Shown here piece by piece: positions 18,253-27,543 of a DNA stretch of 60,655 nt. The DNA lies in the NCBI GenBank assembly GCA_902526175.1, contig CABZJY010000007.1, positions 1 to 60,655 of the forward strand, read 5' to 3'. Origin of the DNA: an uncultured Alphaproteobacteria bacterium (GTDB lineage Bacteria; Pseudomonadota; Alphaproteobacteria; Methylaequorales; Methylaequoraceae). Both the position numbers and the translations under genes were made by a program. Within the stretch, counting starts at the first letter, position 1; each line of letters begins with the position of its first letter. A model generated the notes under the pieces. The model made no database searches and was not told the DNA's origin. It saw only the letters and a program-made list of their open reading frames with translations.

Positions 18253-19042
18253 AGCTATTTCTTATTATATAACTTAAGCTATCAACAGCTGTTATTAAAA
18301 CAAAAATTATAAGCAAAATAGCAAATACTTCCTGATAATTCATCAATCTAAGGCTCATAATAAGTTCAAATCCTATGCCGCCAGCACCTACAATTCCCAT
18401 AATTGTTGATTGTCTAAAATTATATTCCCATCTATACATTACCAAATCAACTAGCTCTTGGTAAATTTGTGGTAGAATACCAAATCTTAATACCTGTATT
18501 TTAGAAGCTCCATTTGCGATTATTATATTTGTTATTTGTTCGTCAGATCTTTCGATTGATTCAGAAATGAATTTACCTAGCATTCCAACAGAGTGAATAG
18601 CAATTGCTAAGGTTCCTGAAATTGATCCAAACCCAACTGCCGCTACAATAATTATACCCATTACTAAATCAGGTATGGCTCTAAAAATACTAAAATATAA
18701 TCTTACAATACTAGTTATTAAAAAAAACTTGCTAAGATTTCTGGCAGCAATGAATGATAAGGGAAGGGCAATTATTAATGCTAAAAAAGTTGAACTTATA
18801 CTCATTGTAATAGAATCCAAACAAGGCTTATACCATGTATTTATATTCGTAAAATCTGGTGGAAACATTTCACCTAATATTATAATTAATGCTGGTATAC
18901 CATTCATTAGCAGCGAATAATTAAAGATATCATTATAAAATAACGAGGCTGAGATGATAAAAGTTATAAATAAAAAAGTTAAAAAAATAGATTTTTTTTT
19001 ATTTGAATATTTCTCAATTATTTGATTATATTTTTGTTTCAA
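18245..19042 (-). CDS. PhnE-type ABC transporter permease
   Basis: 265 residues with about six membrane segments. The permease loop is ANGASKIQVLRFGILPQ (EAA-like) near residue 180, then VGAGGIGFELI near residue 220. It is the membrane subunit of a PhnCDE-like importer. Last gene of mnmH-phnC-phnD-phnE; its 3' end overlaps selD. Context argues for selenium oxyanion import rather than phosphonate import. Confidence 0.9.
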   Translation of the reverse strand: MKQKYNQIIEKYSNKKKSIFLTFLFITFIISASLFYNDIFNYSLLMNGIPALIIILGEMFPPDFTNINTWYKPCLDSITMSISSTFLALIIALPLSFIAARNLSKFFLITSIVRLYFSIFRAIPDLVMGIIIVAAVGFGSISGTLAIAIHSVGMLGKFISESIERSDEQITNIIIANGASKIQVLRFGILPQIYQELVDLVMYRWEYNFRQSTIMGIVGAGGIGFELIMSLRLMNYQEVFAILLIIFVLITAVDSLSYIIRNSFK

Positions 19043-19061
19043 GACAATACCTATATATATT

Positions 19062-19916
19062 TTATTGAAAATTAAAAATAGATAATTTTTTTGCTAACTG
19101 TCTTATTATGTCATAATCTTGATCTCTAACTTTTCTAAATGCAGTACCACCCATTTGGGCAAGAATATCTTCATCTTTTAACATTATAAATGCGTTTATG
19201 ATTTTAGTTTTTAATTTAGAGTCTAATTCATCAATGAAAACCCAAGGATATTGTGGATAATTACCTGAAATTTCAATTTCATTTATTTTATCTTTATCAA
19301 TAATTTCTTTTTCTAAAAGTAATTTGTAAATTGGTAAAGATAAACCGCCTGCAGAAATATTTCCATTCTGTACTGATATTGCTACAGCATCATGAGCTCC
19401 TAAAAATATGCTCTTATAATCTTTTTTCTCTCTTAACCCAGAATCAATTAACATTTTTTTTGGTATTAAATGGCTTGATGTTGATGCAACATCTCCAAAG
19501 CCAAAACTCTTACCTTTAACATCCGAAAGATTTAAGATATTTAATTCTTTGTTACCGATAATAATGGAATTGTATGTTATTTTTCCATTTTTTTCTCTGA
19601 CTGCAAAAGGGGTGATATTAGTTTTTGATTTTGCTATCGTATATGATAAAGGTCCAAAATAACCAATATGTATTCTTTTAAATCTTATAGCCTCTACCAT
19701 GGAAGAATAGTCAGAAGTAACAACTAATTCGATTTTTTTATTAAGCTTATTTTCTAAATAATCTTTAAATTTTTTGTATTTTTTAATTATTCTTGAAGCA
19801 TTTTCGTCTGGAAGAAGTGCAACTTTTAAAATTTTAGGGTTTATTATTTCAGAACTTAACAAGCTTGTAATAAAAAAAATATTTATAAAAAGTATAACTG
19901 ATATTAGTTTTTTCAT
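19062..19916 (-). CDS. PhnD-type periplasmic binding protein, probably for a selenium oxyanion
   Basis: 284 residues, signal peptide to about residue 22. PhnD-fold motifs: KVALLPDENASRI, GYFGPLSYTIA near residue 87, GDVASTSSHLIPKKML near residue 140, LGAHDAVA and a C-terminal GGTAFRKV. It lies between the ATPase and permease genes. From memory, a PhnD subfamily is annotated as a putative selenate-binding protein in other bacteria; a locus flanked by mnmH and selD agrees with that, but the ligand is not shown by sequence. Confidence 0.88.
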   Translation of the reverse strand: MKKLISVILFINIFFITSLLSSEIINPKILKVALLPDENASRIIKKYKKFKDYLENKLNKKIELVVTSDYSSMVEAIRFKRIHIGYFGPLSYTIAKSKTNITPFAVREKNGKITYNSIIIGNKELNILNLSDVKGKSFGFGDVASTSSHLIPKKMLIDSGLREKKDYKSIFLGAHDAVAISVQNGNISAGGLSLPIYKLLLEKEIIDKDKINEIEISGNYPQYPWVFIDELDSKLKTKIINAFIMLKDEDILAQMGGTAFRKVRDQDYDIIRQLAKKLSIFNFQ

Positions 19917-20633
19917 CTAAACGTAAATTTTATCTATATCTTTTTTGTTTATACTACTTTTTTTATCTAATACAATTTTTCCTTTTTTTAGAGCTATAAT
20001 ATTCCTGCTAAATTTAATTGCTAAATCTGGATTATGCAATGCTACAATGCAACATATTTTTTTATTAACACATAACGTTTTTAATAGATCCATTATTAAT
20101 TTAGTATTTTTAGGATCTAGGTTTGAAACTGGTTCATCAGCAAGCAAAAGTTTCGGTTTTTTATAGATAGCTCTAGCAATTGCCACCCTTTGTTTTTCAC
20201 CTCCAGAAAGAGATCTTACATTTTCAAGAGATTTTGATATTAGGCCTACCTCTTCAAGACAGGATAGAGCTTTTTCCTTTTCATTTCTGGAATTAGGTAA
20301 AAAAAAATTAAATGGGCTAAACCTATTTATTTTTCCTACTAAAACATTTTCTAATACATTTAATCTAGGAATTAAATTTATGTTTTGAAAAATAGTTGCA
20401 GTATAAGATCTATGAATACAAACATCATTATTTGATTTTATTTCTCCAACAAAACTTGAATAAATTTTCCCACTTATCGGTTTAATTAAAAAATTTATTA
20501 CATTTAATAACGTAGTTTTACCTGAACCTGACTTACCCAAAAGTGCATACTGTTGTTTTTTTAAATCTAAATTTATATCGTGTAGTATTATTTTACTATT
20601 TAATTTAACACTTATTTTTTTTAATTTGATCAT
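19917..20633 (-). CDS. PhnC-type ABC transporter ATPase
   Basis: 238 residues. Walker A GKSGSGKTT near residue 34, Q-loop in FQNINLIPRL, signature LSGGEKQRVAIARA, Walker B LLLADEPVSNLD and switch His in ALHNPD. It abuts both neighbours (one base from mnmH, one from phnD), so the operon is translationally tight. It powers the importer formed with the two following genes. Confidence 0.93.
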   Translation of the reverse strand: MIKLKKISVKLNSKIILHDINLDLKKQQYALLGKSGSGKTTLLNVINFLIKPISGKIYSSFVGEIKSNNDVCIHRSYTATIFQNINLIPRLNVLENVLVGKINRFSPFNFFLPNSRNEKEKALSCLEEVGLISKSLENVRSLSGGEKQRVAIARAIYKKPKLLLADEPVSNLDPKNTKLIMDLLKTLCVNKKICCIVALHNPDLAIKFSRNIIALKKGKIVLDKKSSINKKDIDKIYV

Positions 20634-21650
20634 CTAAATCTTTTTAAGCAATATTTCAAATCCACTATCATCAATTGAACTCAGTTTTATGTCCTTGTAG
20701 GTTTTGTCATAATTACAAATTTTTTTGTAAACTTTGTCATAGTGAAGAGTTAAAAGATTAAAAACAAATTTATCATAATTTTTGTTTTCTATTTGGTTTT
20801 TTAAGTTTTTATACTCTTTATCACCGATAAACTTTTTTAAAACTACTAAAGATTCATTGAGTTTCTTTTTATCATCGATGAGATATTTATAATCTTTTAG
20901 TATAAATTCAACTCTAGTTTTCTTAGGAATAATAAGATTAAAAACTTTACCTTTTTTCATTTTTTCAAATAATTTATTAGGAATAAATAGTTTTCCAATT
21001 CTATGACTCTCCGATTCTGCCCAAAATTGATTTTTTAATTTATGTATAAAAATATTATACCAAATTCTAGATTCGAATTGTTTTTGTGACGGTTGTTGAG
21101 TTCCTGGAATATCTCCAAGAATTGAACCTTTATGATTTGCTAATTTCTCAAAATCTATGACTGGAAAACTGGTAGATAATTTATTTAAAAAAAAGGTTTT
21201 GCCAGTTCCTGTTAAACCATTAAGTATTTTAAATTTAATAGAATCCAATTCATTAATAAAAAAATTATTAATGAAGCTCCTATATTCCTTGTAACCTTTA
21301 TCAAGGATAGAAACTTTGTAGCCGATATTTTTTAATATTAAATATAGACTTAGTGATCTCATTCCTCCTCTCCAACAATAAATCAAAATATTATCTGATT
21401 TAGATAAAGTGTTTTTTTTCAAAAAGTTTTCTATATTTTTAACAATTATTGTTGCTCCAATTTTTCTAGCCTCAAATTTATCTTTTTTATAAATTTTTCC
21501 TACACGTTTTCTTTGAAAATTGTTTAAAACTGGAATATTTTCAGAAGTGGGTATTGAGTCTTCATCAAACTCAGATTCAGATCTTACATCAATAATTTTA
21601 TCAAAGTTTTTAATAGTTTCATTGCAAAATGTAATTCTTTTAACAAACAT
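20634..21650 (-). CDS. mnmH: tRNA 2-selenouridine synthase
   Basis: 338 residues, the usual length. N-terminal rhodanese domain with active-site loop CWRGGMRS (Cys near residue 98) after DVRSESEFDEDSIP; then a P-loop LNGLTGTGKTFFLNKL near residue 145, and DFEKLANHKGSILG. It converts 2-thiouridine at wobble position 34 of tRNAs to 2-selenouridine through a geranylated intermediate, using selenophosphate from SelD. First gene of an operon with phnCDE-like genes. Confidence 0.96.
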   Translation of the reverse strand: MFVKRITFCNETIKNFDKIIDVRSESEFDEDSIPTSENIPVLNNFQRKRVGKIYKKDKFEARKIGATIIVKNIENFLKKNTLSKSDNILIYCWRGGMRSLSLYLILKNIGYKVSILDKGYKEYRSFINNFFINELDSIKFKILNGLTGTGKTFFLNKLSTSFPVIDFEKLANHKGSILGDIPGTQQPSQKQFESRIWYNIFIHKLKNQFWAESESHRIGKLFIPNKLFEKMKKGKVFNLIIPKKTRVEFILKDYKYLIDDKKKLNESLVVLKKFIGDKEYKNLKNQIENKNYDKFVFNLLTLHYDKVYKKICNYDKTYKDIKLSSIDDSGFEILLKKI

Positions 21651-21725
21651 ACAATAATATTATTTCTCTTTAATTATGGTTTAATTGTAATAAAATTCTA
21701 AAATTAATAATTTAACGAATTTTAA

Positions 21726-22712
21726 ATGAATAATAAAAGTTTTAAAGCATTTATAATTGAAAATAAAGATGATTCGGGATTGATAAAGACATTAGCCTTA
21801 GAAGATCTTATGGACGGTGATGTTACGGTTAAAGTATTTTTTAGTAGTTTTAATTTCAAAGATGGCTTGGCAATAACACAAAGAATTCCGATTATAAAAC
21901 GTTTTCCAATGATCCCAGGAGTTGACTTTGCGGGGGAGGTAGTAGAATCGTACTCAAAGAATTATAAAACCGGTGACTCAGTCATTCTAAATGGCTGGGG
22001 AGCAGGTGAGAGTCATTATGGAGGCTTTTCACAATACGCCAGAGTACCCTCTGAATGGTTAATTAAATTACCAAATACTTTTAATTATGAAGAAGCAATG
22101 ATACTTGGTACGGCAGGTTATACAGCTGCACTTTGTGTTATGGAAATTATTTCAAGAATAAAGGCTAATAAAGAAAACAAAATTTTGGTAACAGGTGCAT
22201 CAGGCGGTGTTGGAAGTATTTGTGTATATTTGTTAGCAAAGTTGGGCTATGTGGTTACTGCTCTATCAGGAAAAGATAAAGATTTCCTAATTAATATTGG
22301 TGCTAGCCACGTTTTAGACAGAGAGGAATTTCAATTATCAAATAAACCATTACAAAAGGAGATATGGTCAGGTGCAATTGATACGGTTGGAAGCAACGTT
22401 TTATCAACTATGTTAAGTCAAATTAGATATAATGGTATTGTAGCAAGTACAGGGTTAGCTAAAGGACCAGAATTGATTACAACAGTTTATCCATTTATTC
22501 TAAGAAATATTACTCTGGCTGGTGTAGATTGCGTTTTAGCACCATATGACAAACGAATAAAAGCATGGAAATTTCTTTCTGACTTAATAGATCGAGATAT
22601 TTTAAAAACACTTAAGACGTTAAATTGTCTTAGTGATTTAAAAAAACTTGCAGAACGGATTACATCTGGAAAAATTGCAGGAAGAACAATAATTGATGTT
22701 AATAAAACTTAA
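21726..22712 (+). CDS. acuI: Acryloyl-CoA reductase (AcuI/YhdH family)
   Basis: 328 residues of the medium-chain dehydrogenase/reductase superfamily. AcuI-type motifs: FNFKDGLAIT, RFPMIPGVDFAGEVVES, LNGWGAGESHYGGF, LGTAGYTAALCVM, and the NADPH site TGASGGVGS near residue 152. It lacks the structural zinc lobe cysteines. AcuI reduces acryloyl-CoA to propionyl-CoA and is a common marker of DMSP/acrylate use in marine bacteria. It is convergent with the AtoE-like permease gene and divergent from the mnmH operon. Confidence 0.93.
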   Translation: MNNKSFKAFIIENKDDSGLIKTLALEDLMDGDVTVKVFFSSFNFKDGLAITQRIPIIKRFPMIPGVDFAGEVVESYSKNYKTGDSVILNGWGAGESHYGGFSQYARVPSEWLIKLPNTFNYEEAMILGTAGYTAALCVMEIISRIKANKENKILVTGASGGVGSICVYLLAKLGYVVTALSGKDKDFLINIGASHVLDREEFQLSNKPLQKEIWSGAIDTVGSNVLSTMLSQIRYNGIVASTGLAKGPELITTVYPFILRNITLAGVDCVLAPYDKRIKAWKFLSDLIDRDILKTLKTLNCLSDLKKLAERITSGKIAGRTIIDVNKT

Positions 22713-22766
22713 CATAATATATATTATACGTCTATAATTATTTATTTATTTGATCCATTATTTAAC

Positions 22767-24131
22767 TCAACCTGAGCCTAAAAAGAGCATTGACGATCCA
22801 TAAATTACACCTGTAACAATAAATATAACAAAAGTGTAACCCATAATTTGTCTCATATGTAAACCAGCAATTGCTAGCAACGGTATGGTCCAAAAAGGTT
22901 GGATCATATTTGTCCATTGGTCTCCATATGCTACACCAAGTACTATAACATAGGGCTGAACATTTAAAGTTTCAGCAGCTTGTATCATAACTGGTCCCTG
23001 AACAGCCCATTGACCTCCGCCAGAGGGTATAAACATATTAACTAATCCTCCTGAAAGAAAAGAAAAAAAACCAAGTGTTTCAGATGTAGCCACTGAAGCT
23101 ATACCATCAGCTAAAATTTTAATTAATCCTGTATCTGCCATAATGCCCATTATTCCAGCATAAAATGGGTATTGAAGAATAATTGGGCCTACAGTTAAAG
23201 CAGCATTATTTACAAGTTTTACGTAATGAATGGGTGAATTTGCTAGTAATAGTCCAATTGATAAAAATGTCCAACTTACAATATTAAGATCAAGAAAAAA
23301 ACCCTTTTCAGAATATATAAGAAAAATATAACCAATTAATGAAATACCAGTTAAAAATGATAAATACCTATTATTTTCAATACGTTGAGCGAAGGAATTA
23401 ATCTCATTTATATTTTTTGTCTTACTTTTATCTTTTAATAATTTTGTATCAATTTCAATAATTTCACTATCCCTTGATGGCCTCATTAGTGGACAGATAA
23501 TAGTTATAGTAATTAAGGTTAATAGTGCGACAGTTATATTGAAACTATTAAATATTGTTTCTGTTACAGGAATTACTCCGATTCTTGAAACTAACGAATG
23601 GCCTTCTGAAGCAACAAATAATGCTGCTGAAGAGGAATATCCCATGTGCCATATGACGTAACCACTATAAGCTGAGGCTACAAGTAATGGATAATGTATT
23701 TTAATTTTTTTCTTTTCACAACCTATTGCAATAAACTTTGCCGATATTCCACCGACAATTAACCCAAATGACCAAGCAAATAGACTGGCTAAGCCCGAAA
23801 TAAATGTTACAAGTGCATATGCTTGAACAGGTTTATTAGGAATGTCACCTAACTTTACTAATAATTTTTCTACAGGACTAGTATGTGCAAGTGCATGGGC
23901 CGTAATCATTACAATGGTTATTTGGGCTGTAAAAGTGAAAAGCTTTGGCAGGCCCCCTCCCCATGCTTTCAGAGTTTCACTTGAAGTGGATCCCGTCAAA
24001 GTAATTGCAAGCACAAATGTAAGAATAGAGAGAATTATTACAAATAAAAATGCATCTGGATAATATTTGTCAACTAGTCTTACAAATGGCTTTGCAAGCT
24101 TATCAAAGGTTCTAACTCTTTGATAAGTCAT
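22767..24131 (-). CDS. Short-chain fatty acid transporter, AtoE family
   Basis: 454 residues, about 11-12 membrane segments. Characteristic: KAWGGGLPKLFTFTAQITIVMITAHALA, SLFAWSFGLIVGGISAK and FIPSGGGQWAVQGPVM. The family carries short-chain fatty acids; acrylate, 3-hydroxypropionate or propionate would suit the neighbouring acuI and mmsA (inference). It is 2 bases downstream of the SMP-30-like gene, hence in the mmsA operon. Confidence 0.9.
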   Translation of the reverse strand: MTYQRVRTFDKLAKPFVRLVDKYYPDAFLFVIILSILTFVLAITLTGSTSSETLKAWGGGLPKLFTFTAQITIVMITAHALAHTSPVEKLLVKLGDIPNKPVQAYALVTFISGLASLFAWSFGLIVGGISAKFIAIGCEKKKIKIHYPLLVASAYSGYVIWHMGYSSSAALFVASEGHSLVSRIGVIPVTETIFNSFNITVALLTLITITIICPLMRPSRDSEIIEIDTKLLKDKSKTKNINEINSFAQRIENNRYLSFLTGISLIGYIFLIYSEKGFFLDLNIVSWTFLSIGLLLANSPIHYVKLVNNAALTVGPIILQYPFYAGIMGIMADTGLIKILADGIASVATSETLGFFSFLSGGLVNMFIPSGGGQWAVQGPVMIQAAETLNVQPYVIVLGVAYGDQWTNMIQPFWTIPLLAIAGLHMRQIMGYTFVIFIVTGVIYGSSMLFLGSG

Positions 24132-24133
24132 TA

Positions 24134-25036
24134 TTAATTAATATTGAGAGCTACTAATTTGTTCTCAACCATTATTGGAATGATCATAAGATTTTTATCT
24201 AAAACAACTTCATGATCAGCTGCCCCTTTTCCATCTTCACCTAATTTTTTGATCATTTTTGCACTTCCACTTTTTTTTATTTTATAAAGTTCTGTTTTAC
24301 TCCAATCCGTTACATAGTAAGAACCTTTTCCATCTGATTCAATACCGTCAAGATTACCAATTGGTTTTTTACCCAAATCTTTTAGTTGTTTAGTATTTAA
24401 ATCAATACTTTTAAGACTTCCACTTAGCTCGGGAGTTCCCCAACCTTCCATTACAGCACCCCAAAAACCAACAATCATTTTTCCGGTTTCATTATCAATG
24501 TGTATTCCATTTGGAGCGAGACCTGGACTGTAGAACCAAAGTGGTATTTGGCCAAATGAATTGAGTCTATAAATCGAGTCAGTATATGTATCTCCAACAT
24601 AAACATTTCCATATTTGTCATGAGTTACATCATTCATGCAAACTGACCCACTAGCTTTGTATTTGTTTACTATTTTTGCTGTATCAATATCAACTTCAAC
24701 TAGTTCATCTACATCAGCTATAAAAAGTTTGTCGCTTTCATCAGGATTTTTTGAAGGAACAATTGTTAAGCCTTTTGGTGCATTTAATTTTTTTATCCAC
24801 TCAAGTTCTACAATTTCACCTTGCATGTTTACTTTTGAAATAAAACCACTTCCATCCTTTTTGAATGGATGATTTGCAATATTTGAAACATAAAGTAAGT
24901 CATTTTTCTTGTCATAAATCACGGATTCAGGCAATTTAAATGCTGCCTCTGTTTCCCAAGCAACACTTAAATCTTCAGCAAATGCTGAATTGCTAATGAA
25001 TACAAAAGCAAAAATAAGTTTAATAAGTTTTTTCAT
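24134..25036 (-). CDS. Secreted SMP-30/gluconolactonase-like beta-propeller
   Basis: 300 residues with a signal peptide (to NSAFA, residue 20). Propeller-type repeats appear as LPESVIYDKKNDLLYVSN, NDVTHDKYGNVYVGDT, APNGIHIDNETGKMIVG and NLDGIESDGKGSYYVTDW, each contributing acidic/Asn residues of the type that bind divalent metal in SMP-30 enzymes. It may be a periplasmic lactonase or ligand-binding protein. It lies in the same operon as mmsA, between it and the permease. Confidence 0.8.
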   Translation of the reverse strand: MKKLIKLIFAFVFISNSAFAEDLSVAWETEAAFKLPESVIYDKKNDLLYVSNIANHPFKKDGSGFISKVNMQGEIVELEWIKKLNAPKGLTIVPSKNPDESDKLFIADVDELVEVDIDTAKIVNKYKASGSVCMNDVTHDKYGNVYVGDTYTDSIYRLNSFGQIPLWFYSPGLAPNGIHIDNETGKMIVGFWGAVMEGWGTPELSGSLKSIDLNTKQLKDLGKKPIGNLDGIESDGKGSYYVTDWSKTELYKIKKSGSAKMIKKLGEDGKGAADHEVVLDKNLMIIPIMVENKLVALNIN

Positions 25037-25052
25037 TGATTATCCTTTCATG

Positions 25053-26564
25053 TTAGTTGTTAGTTGGCATTGAAAAATTAATTTTCGAATTTTGGTTATT
25101 GGAAGAAGGCCATCGTTGAGTAATAGTTTTTCTTTGTGTATAAAATCTTAGTCCATCAGGACCATAAATATTTAAATCTCCAAAAAATGAATCTTTCCAA
25201 CCACCAAAACTATGAAATGCTGATGGAACAGGAAGCGGAATATTTACACCAATCATACCAATGTCTACTTCAGATGTAAATGTCCTTGCTGCCTCACCGT
25301 TTCCAGTAAATATTGCACAACCATTTCCAAAATTATTATTCTTTATTATTTCTAAACCTTCAATAAAATTATTTACATGAATTATTTGAAGCACGGGTCC
25401 AAAAATTTCATTTTTATATGCTGTCATTGACGTTTTTACTTCATCGATTATCGTTGCACCCAAATAGTTACCTTTAACAGAATTTTTACTTTTTAGGATA
25501 TCTCTACCGTCAGTCAGTATTTTAGCCCCCTCTTCTTCTGACAAATCTATAAAATATTTTACTTTCTCTAAATGTTCTTTTGTAATTAAAGGCCCAAAAC
25601 TATTAGAATCATTAATATCTAACCCTACTTTAAGTTTTTTTGTTTGTTTAACTAATTCTTTTATAAAATTATCCTTAATTTCTCCAACTACAACAGCAAC
25701 TGATAGAGCCATACACCTTTGACCTGAGGAGCCAAAAGCTGCACCTATTATTTGTTTTGTCGAATCCTCTATATTGGCATCTGGAAGTATTAAAGCATGA
25801 TTTTTCGCACCACCCAGTGCTTGACACCTAACTCTATTTTTTGATGCCATATTATAAATTTCCTTTGCAACCGGAGTTGAACCAACGAAACTTACTGCTT
25901 TAATTCTAGAATCATTTAAAAGATATTCTACACTAGATTTATCACCATTTACTACATTTAGTACGCCGTCTGGTAAACCAGCTTTAGTAAACAATTCAGC
26001 TAGTAATAAAGTTGACAGAGGATCTTTTTCAGAAGGTTTCAGAATAAAAGTATTTCCAGCGGCAATTGCCAATGGAAACATCCACAAAGGCACCATTGCA
26101 GGAAAATTAAATGGTGTTATGCCTAGAACAACTCCAAGAGGTTCAAATTCACTCCAGCTGTCAATTGATGTGCTAATATTCTTATTATATTCTCCTTTAA
26201 TTGTCTCCCCTAAACCACATGCATATTCAACATTTTCTATGCCCCTTCTTATTTCTGCCTTTGCATCTTCATCTACTTTACCTAAGTCACTCGAAATTAA
26301 TTTTGCAATTCCGTCAATATTTTTTTCTAACAAATTTTTATAGTTAAACAAAATTGAAACTCTTTTTGACACAGGAATATTCTTCCAGCTTTTAAAAGCC
26401 TTTTCTGCCTCATCGACAGCTTTTTTTACAGTTTTATCTGTTGCTGAAGAGAGAATTCCTATTAACTCATTATTACATGGATTAAAAATATCAATCTTCT
26501 CTCCATTATCAACATAATGTTTCCCTGAGATGTAGTGTCCTATAAATTTGTTAATTTCGCTCAT
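25053..26564 (-). CDS. mmsA: Methylmalonate-semialdehyde dehydrogenase (CoA-acylating)
   Basis: About 503 residues from the ATG at 26564 (MSEINKFIGHYISG); the ATG at 26579 is five codons upstream and less like the family start. Catalytic Cys lies in GSSGQRCMALS, NAD-site motifs are GITPFNFPAMVPLWM and FVGSTPVA, and a family-typical QALGGAKNHA replaces the general-base glutamate loop, as in CoA-dependent MmsA. It converts methylmalonate or malonate semialdehyde to propionyl- or acetyl-CoA; the DddC enzymes of DMSP catabolism are of this type. Divergent from a LysR gene. Confidence 0.94.
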   Translation of the reverse strand: MSEINKFIGHYISGKHYVDNGEKIDIFNPCNNELIGILSSATDKTVKKAVDEAEKAFKSWKNIPVSKRVSILFNYKNLLEKNIDGIAKLISSDLGKVDEDAKAEIRRGIENVEYACGLGETIKGEYNKNISTSIDSWSEFEPLGVVLGITPFNFPAMVPLWMFPLAIAAGNTFILKPSEKDPLSTLLLAELFTKAGLPDGVLNVVNGDKSSVEYLLNDSRIKAVSFVGSTPVAKEIYNMASKNRVRCQALGGAKNHALILPDANIEDSTKQIIGAAFGSSGQRCMALSVAVVVGEIKDNFIKELVKQTKKLKVGLDINDSNSFGPLITKEHLEKVKYFIDLSEEEGAKILTDGRDILKSKNSVKGNYLGATIIDEVKTSMTAYKNEIFGPVLQIIHVNNFIEGLEIIKNNNFGNGCAIFTGNGEAARTFTSEVDIGMIGVNIPLPVPSAFHSFGGWKDSFFGDLNIYGPDGLRFYTQRKTITQRWPSSNNQNSKINFSMPTNN

Positions 26565-26624
26565 AATATTATGAAACATATATACTTAATATTTGCATTT
26601 CAAATAGTTTTTTTACATTGCTAG

Positions 26625-26640
26625 CATGCATTTTTGCATG
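26625..26640. promoter_or_regulatory. Inverted repeat between divergent mmsA and lysR genes
   Basis: CATGCA-tttt-TGCATG, a perfect 6-base inverted repeat, sits in the 87 bases between mmsA and the LysR-type gene, 12 bases before the regulator start. The position suits a LysR binding site that controls both genes, but the sequence alone does not prove it. Confidence 0.4.
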
Positions 26641-26651
26641 TACAATCAAAT

Positions 26652-27542
26652 ATGTTTAATTGGAATGATCTTGAATCTTTTATTATTTTATCTCGTAGTG
26701 GTAAACTTAACTTAGCGGCAAAAAAATTAAAAATTGAACCAACAACAATCTCTAGGAGAATTTTGAGACTGGAAGAAAAGTTAAATGTTAAATTATTTTA
26801 CAGATCAAACAATCAATACATATTAACAGATGATGGTACAAGATTAATAATATTTGCTGAAAAAATAGAATCTGAAATTTTATCTATAAATGAAGAATTC
26901 ACTAATAAAAATGTCAATTTAACTGGAGTAGTAAGGATCTCATTACCTGAGGGTTTAGGAATTGAAATTTTTACAAAATATCTTAAAGAATTTTATAAAG
27001 AACATAGAGACCTTGAAATAGAATTACTTGCAGATACAAAAGCAAGAAGTCTATCGAATAAAGAGGTTGATATTTCAATTACCTTATCAAGACCTAAGAG
27101 AGGTAAATTAGTATCTTGGAAATTATCAGATTATGTAATTCAGCTTTATGGATCTAAAGAATATTTTACTAAAAATAAAATGATAGATAACTTAGAAAAT
27201 TTAACTGGTCATAAATTTATTAGTTATGTTGATGACCTAGTAGACTATCCTGAATTAAATTACTTACACGATTCTTTTAATAATATAAAAATACTATTTA
27301 GAAGTAATAATTTGCAAGCGCAACTTAATGCAGTTAAGGAAGGAATTGGGATAGCATTGTTACACAATTTTATAGCTAAAAAAGAAAAAAACTTAATACC
27401 AATATTACCAAAAAAAATAAAAATAACACGTGAATATTGGATCGTTATACATGAAGATTTAATTAATATCAAACGGATAAGAGTTGTGGTTGATTTTGTG
27501 AGTAGAGTGATGAAACTTGAAAAAAATAATTTAAATATTTAA
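26652..27542 (+). CDS. LysR-type transcriptional regulator
   Basis: About 296 residues from the ATG at 26652; a TTG at 26634 would add six residues before the usual LysR start. Winged helix-turn-helix: WNDLESFIILSRSGKLNLAAKKLKIEPTTISRRI, then the effector domain beginning at GVVRISLPEG near residue 97. Divergent orientation from mmsA suggests control of the mmsA-SMP30-atoE operon, in the common LysR layout. Confidence 0.92.
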   Translation: MFNWNDLESFIILSRSGKLNLAAKKLKIEPTTISRRILRLEEKLNVKLFYRSNNQYILTDDGTRLIIFAEKIESEILSINEEFTNKNVNLTGVVRISLPEGLGIEIFTKYLKEFYKEHRDLEIELLADTKARSLSNKEVDISITLSRPKRGKLVSWKLSDYVIQLYGSKEYFTKNKMIDNLENLTGHKFISYVDDLVDYPELNYLHDSFNNIKILFRSNNLQAQLNAVKEGIGIALLHNFIAKKEKNLIPILPKKIKITREYWIVIHEDLINIKRIRVVVDFVSRVMKLEKNNLNI

Positions 27543-27543
27543 T

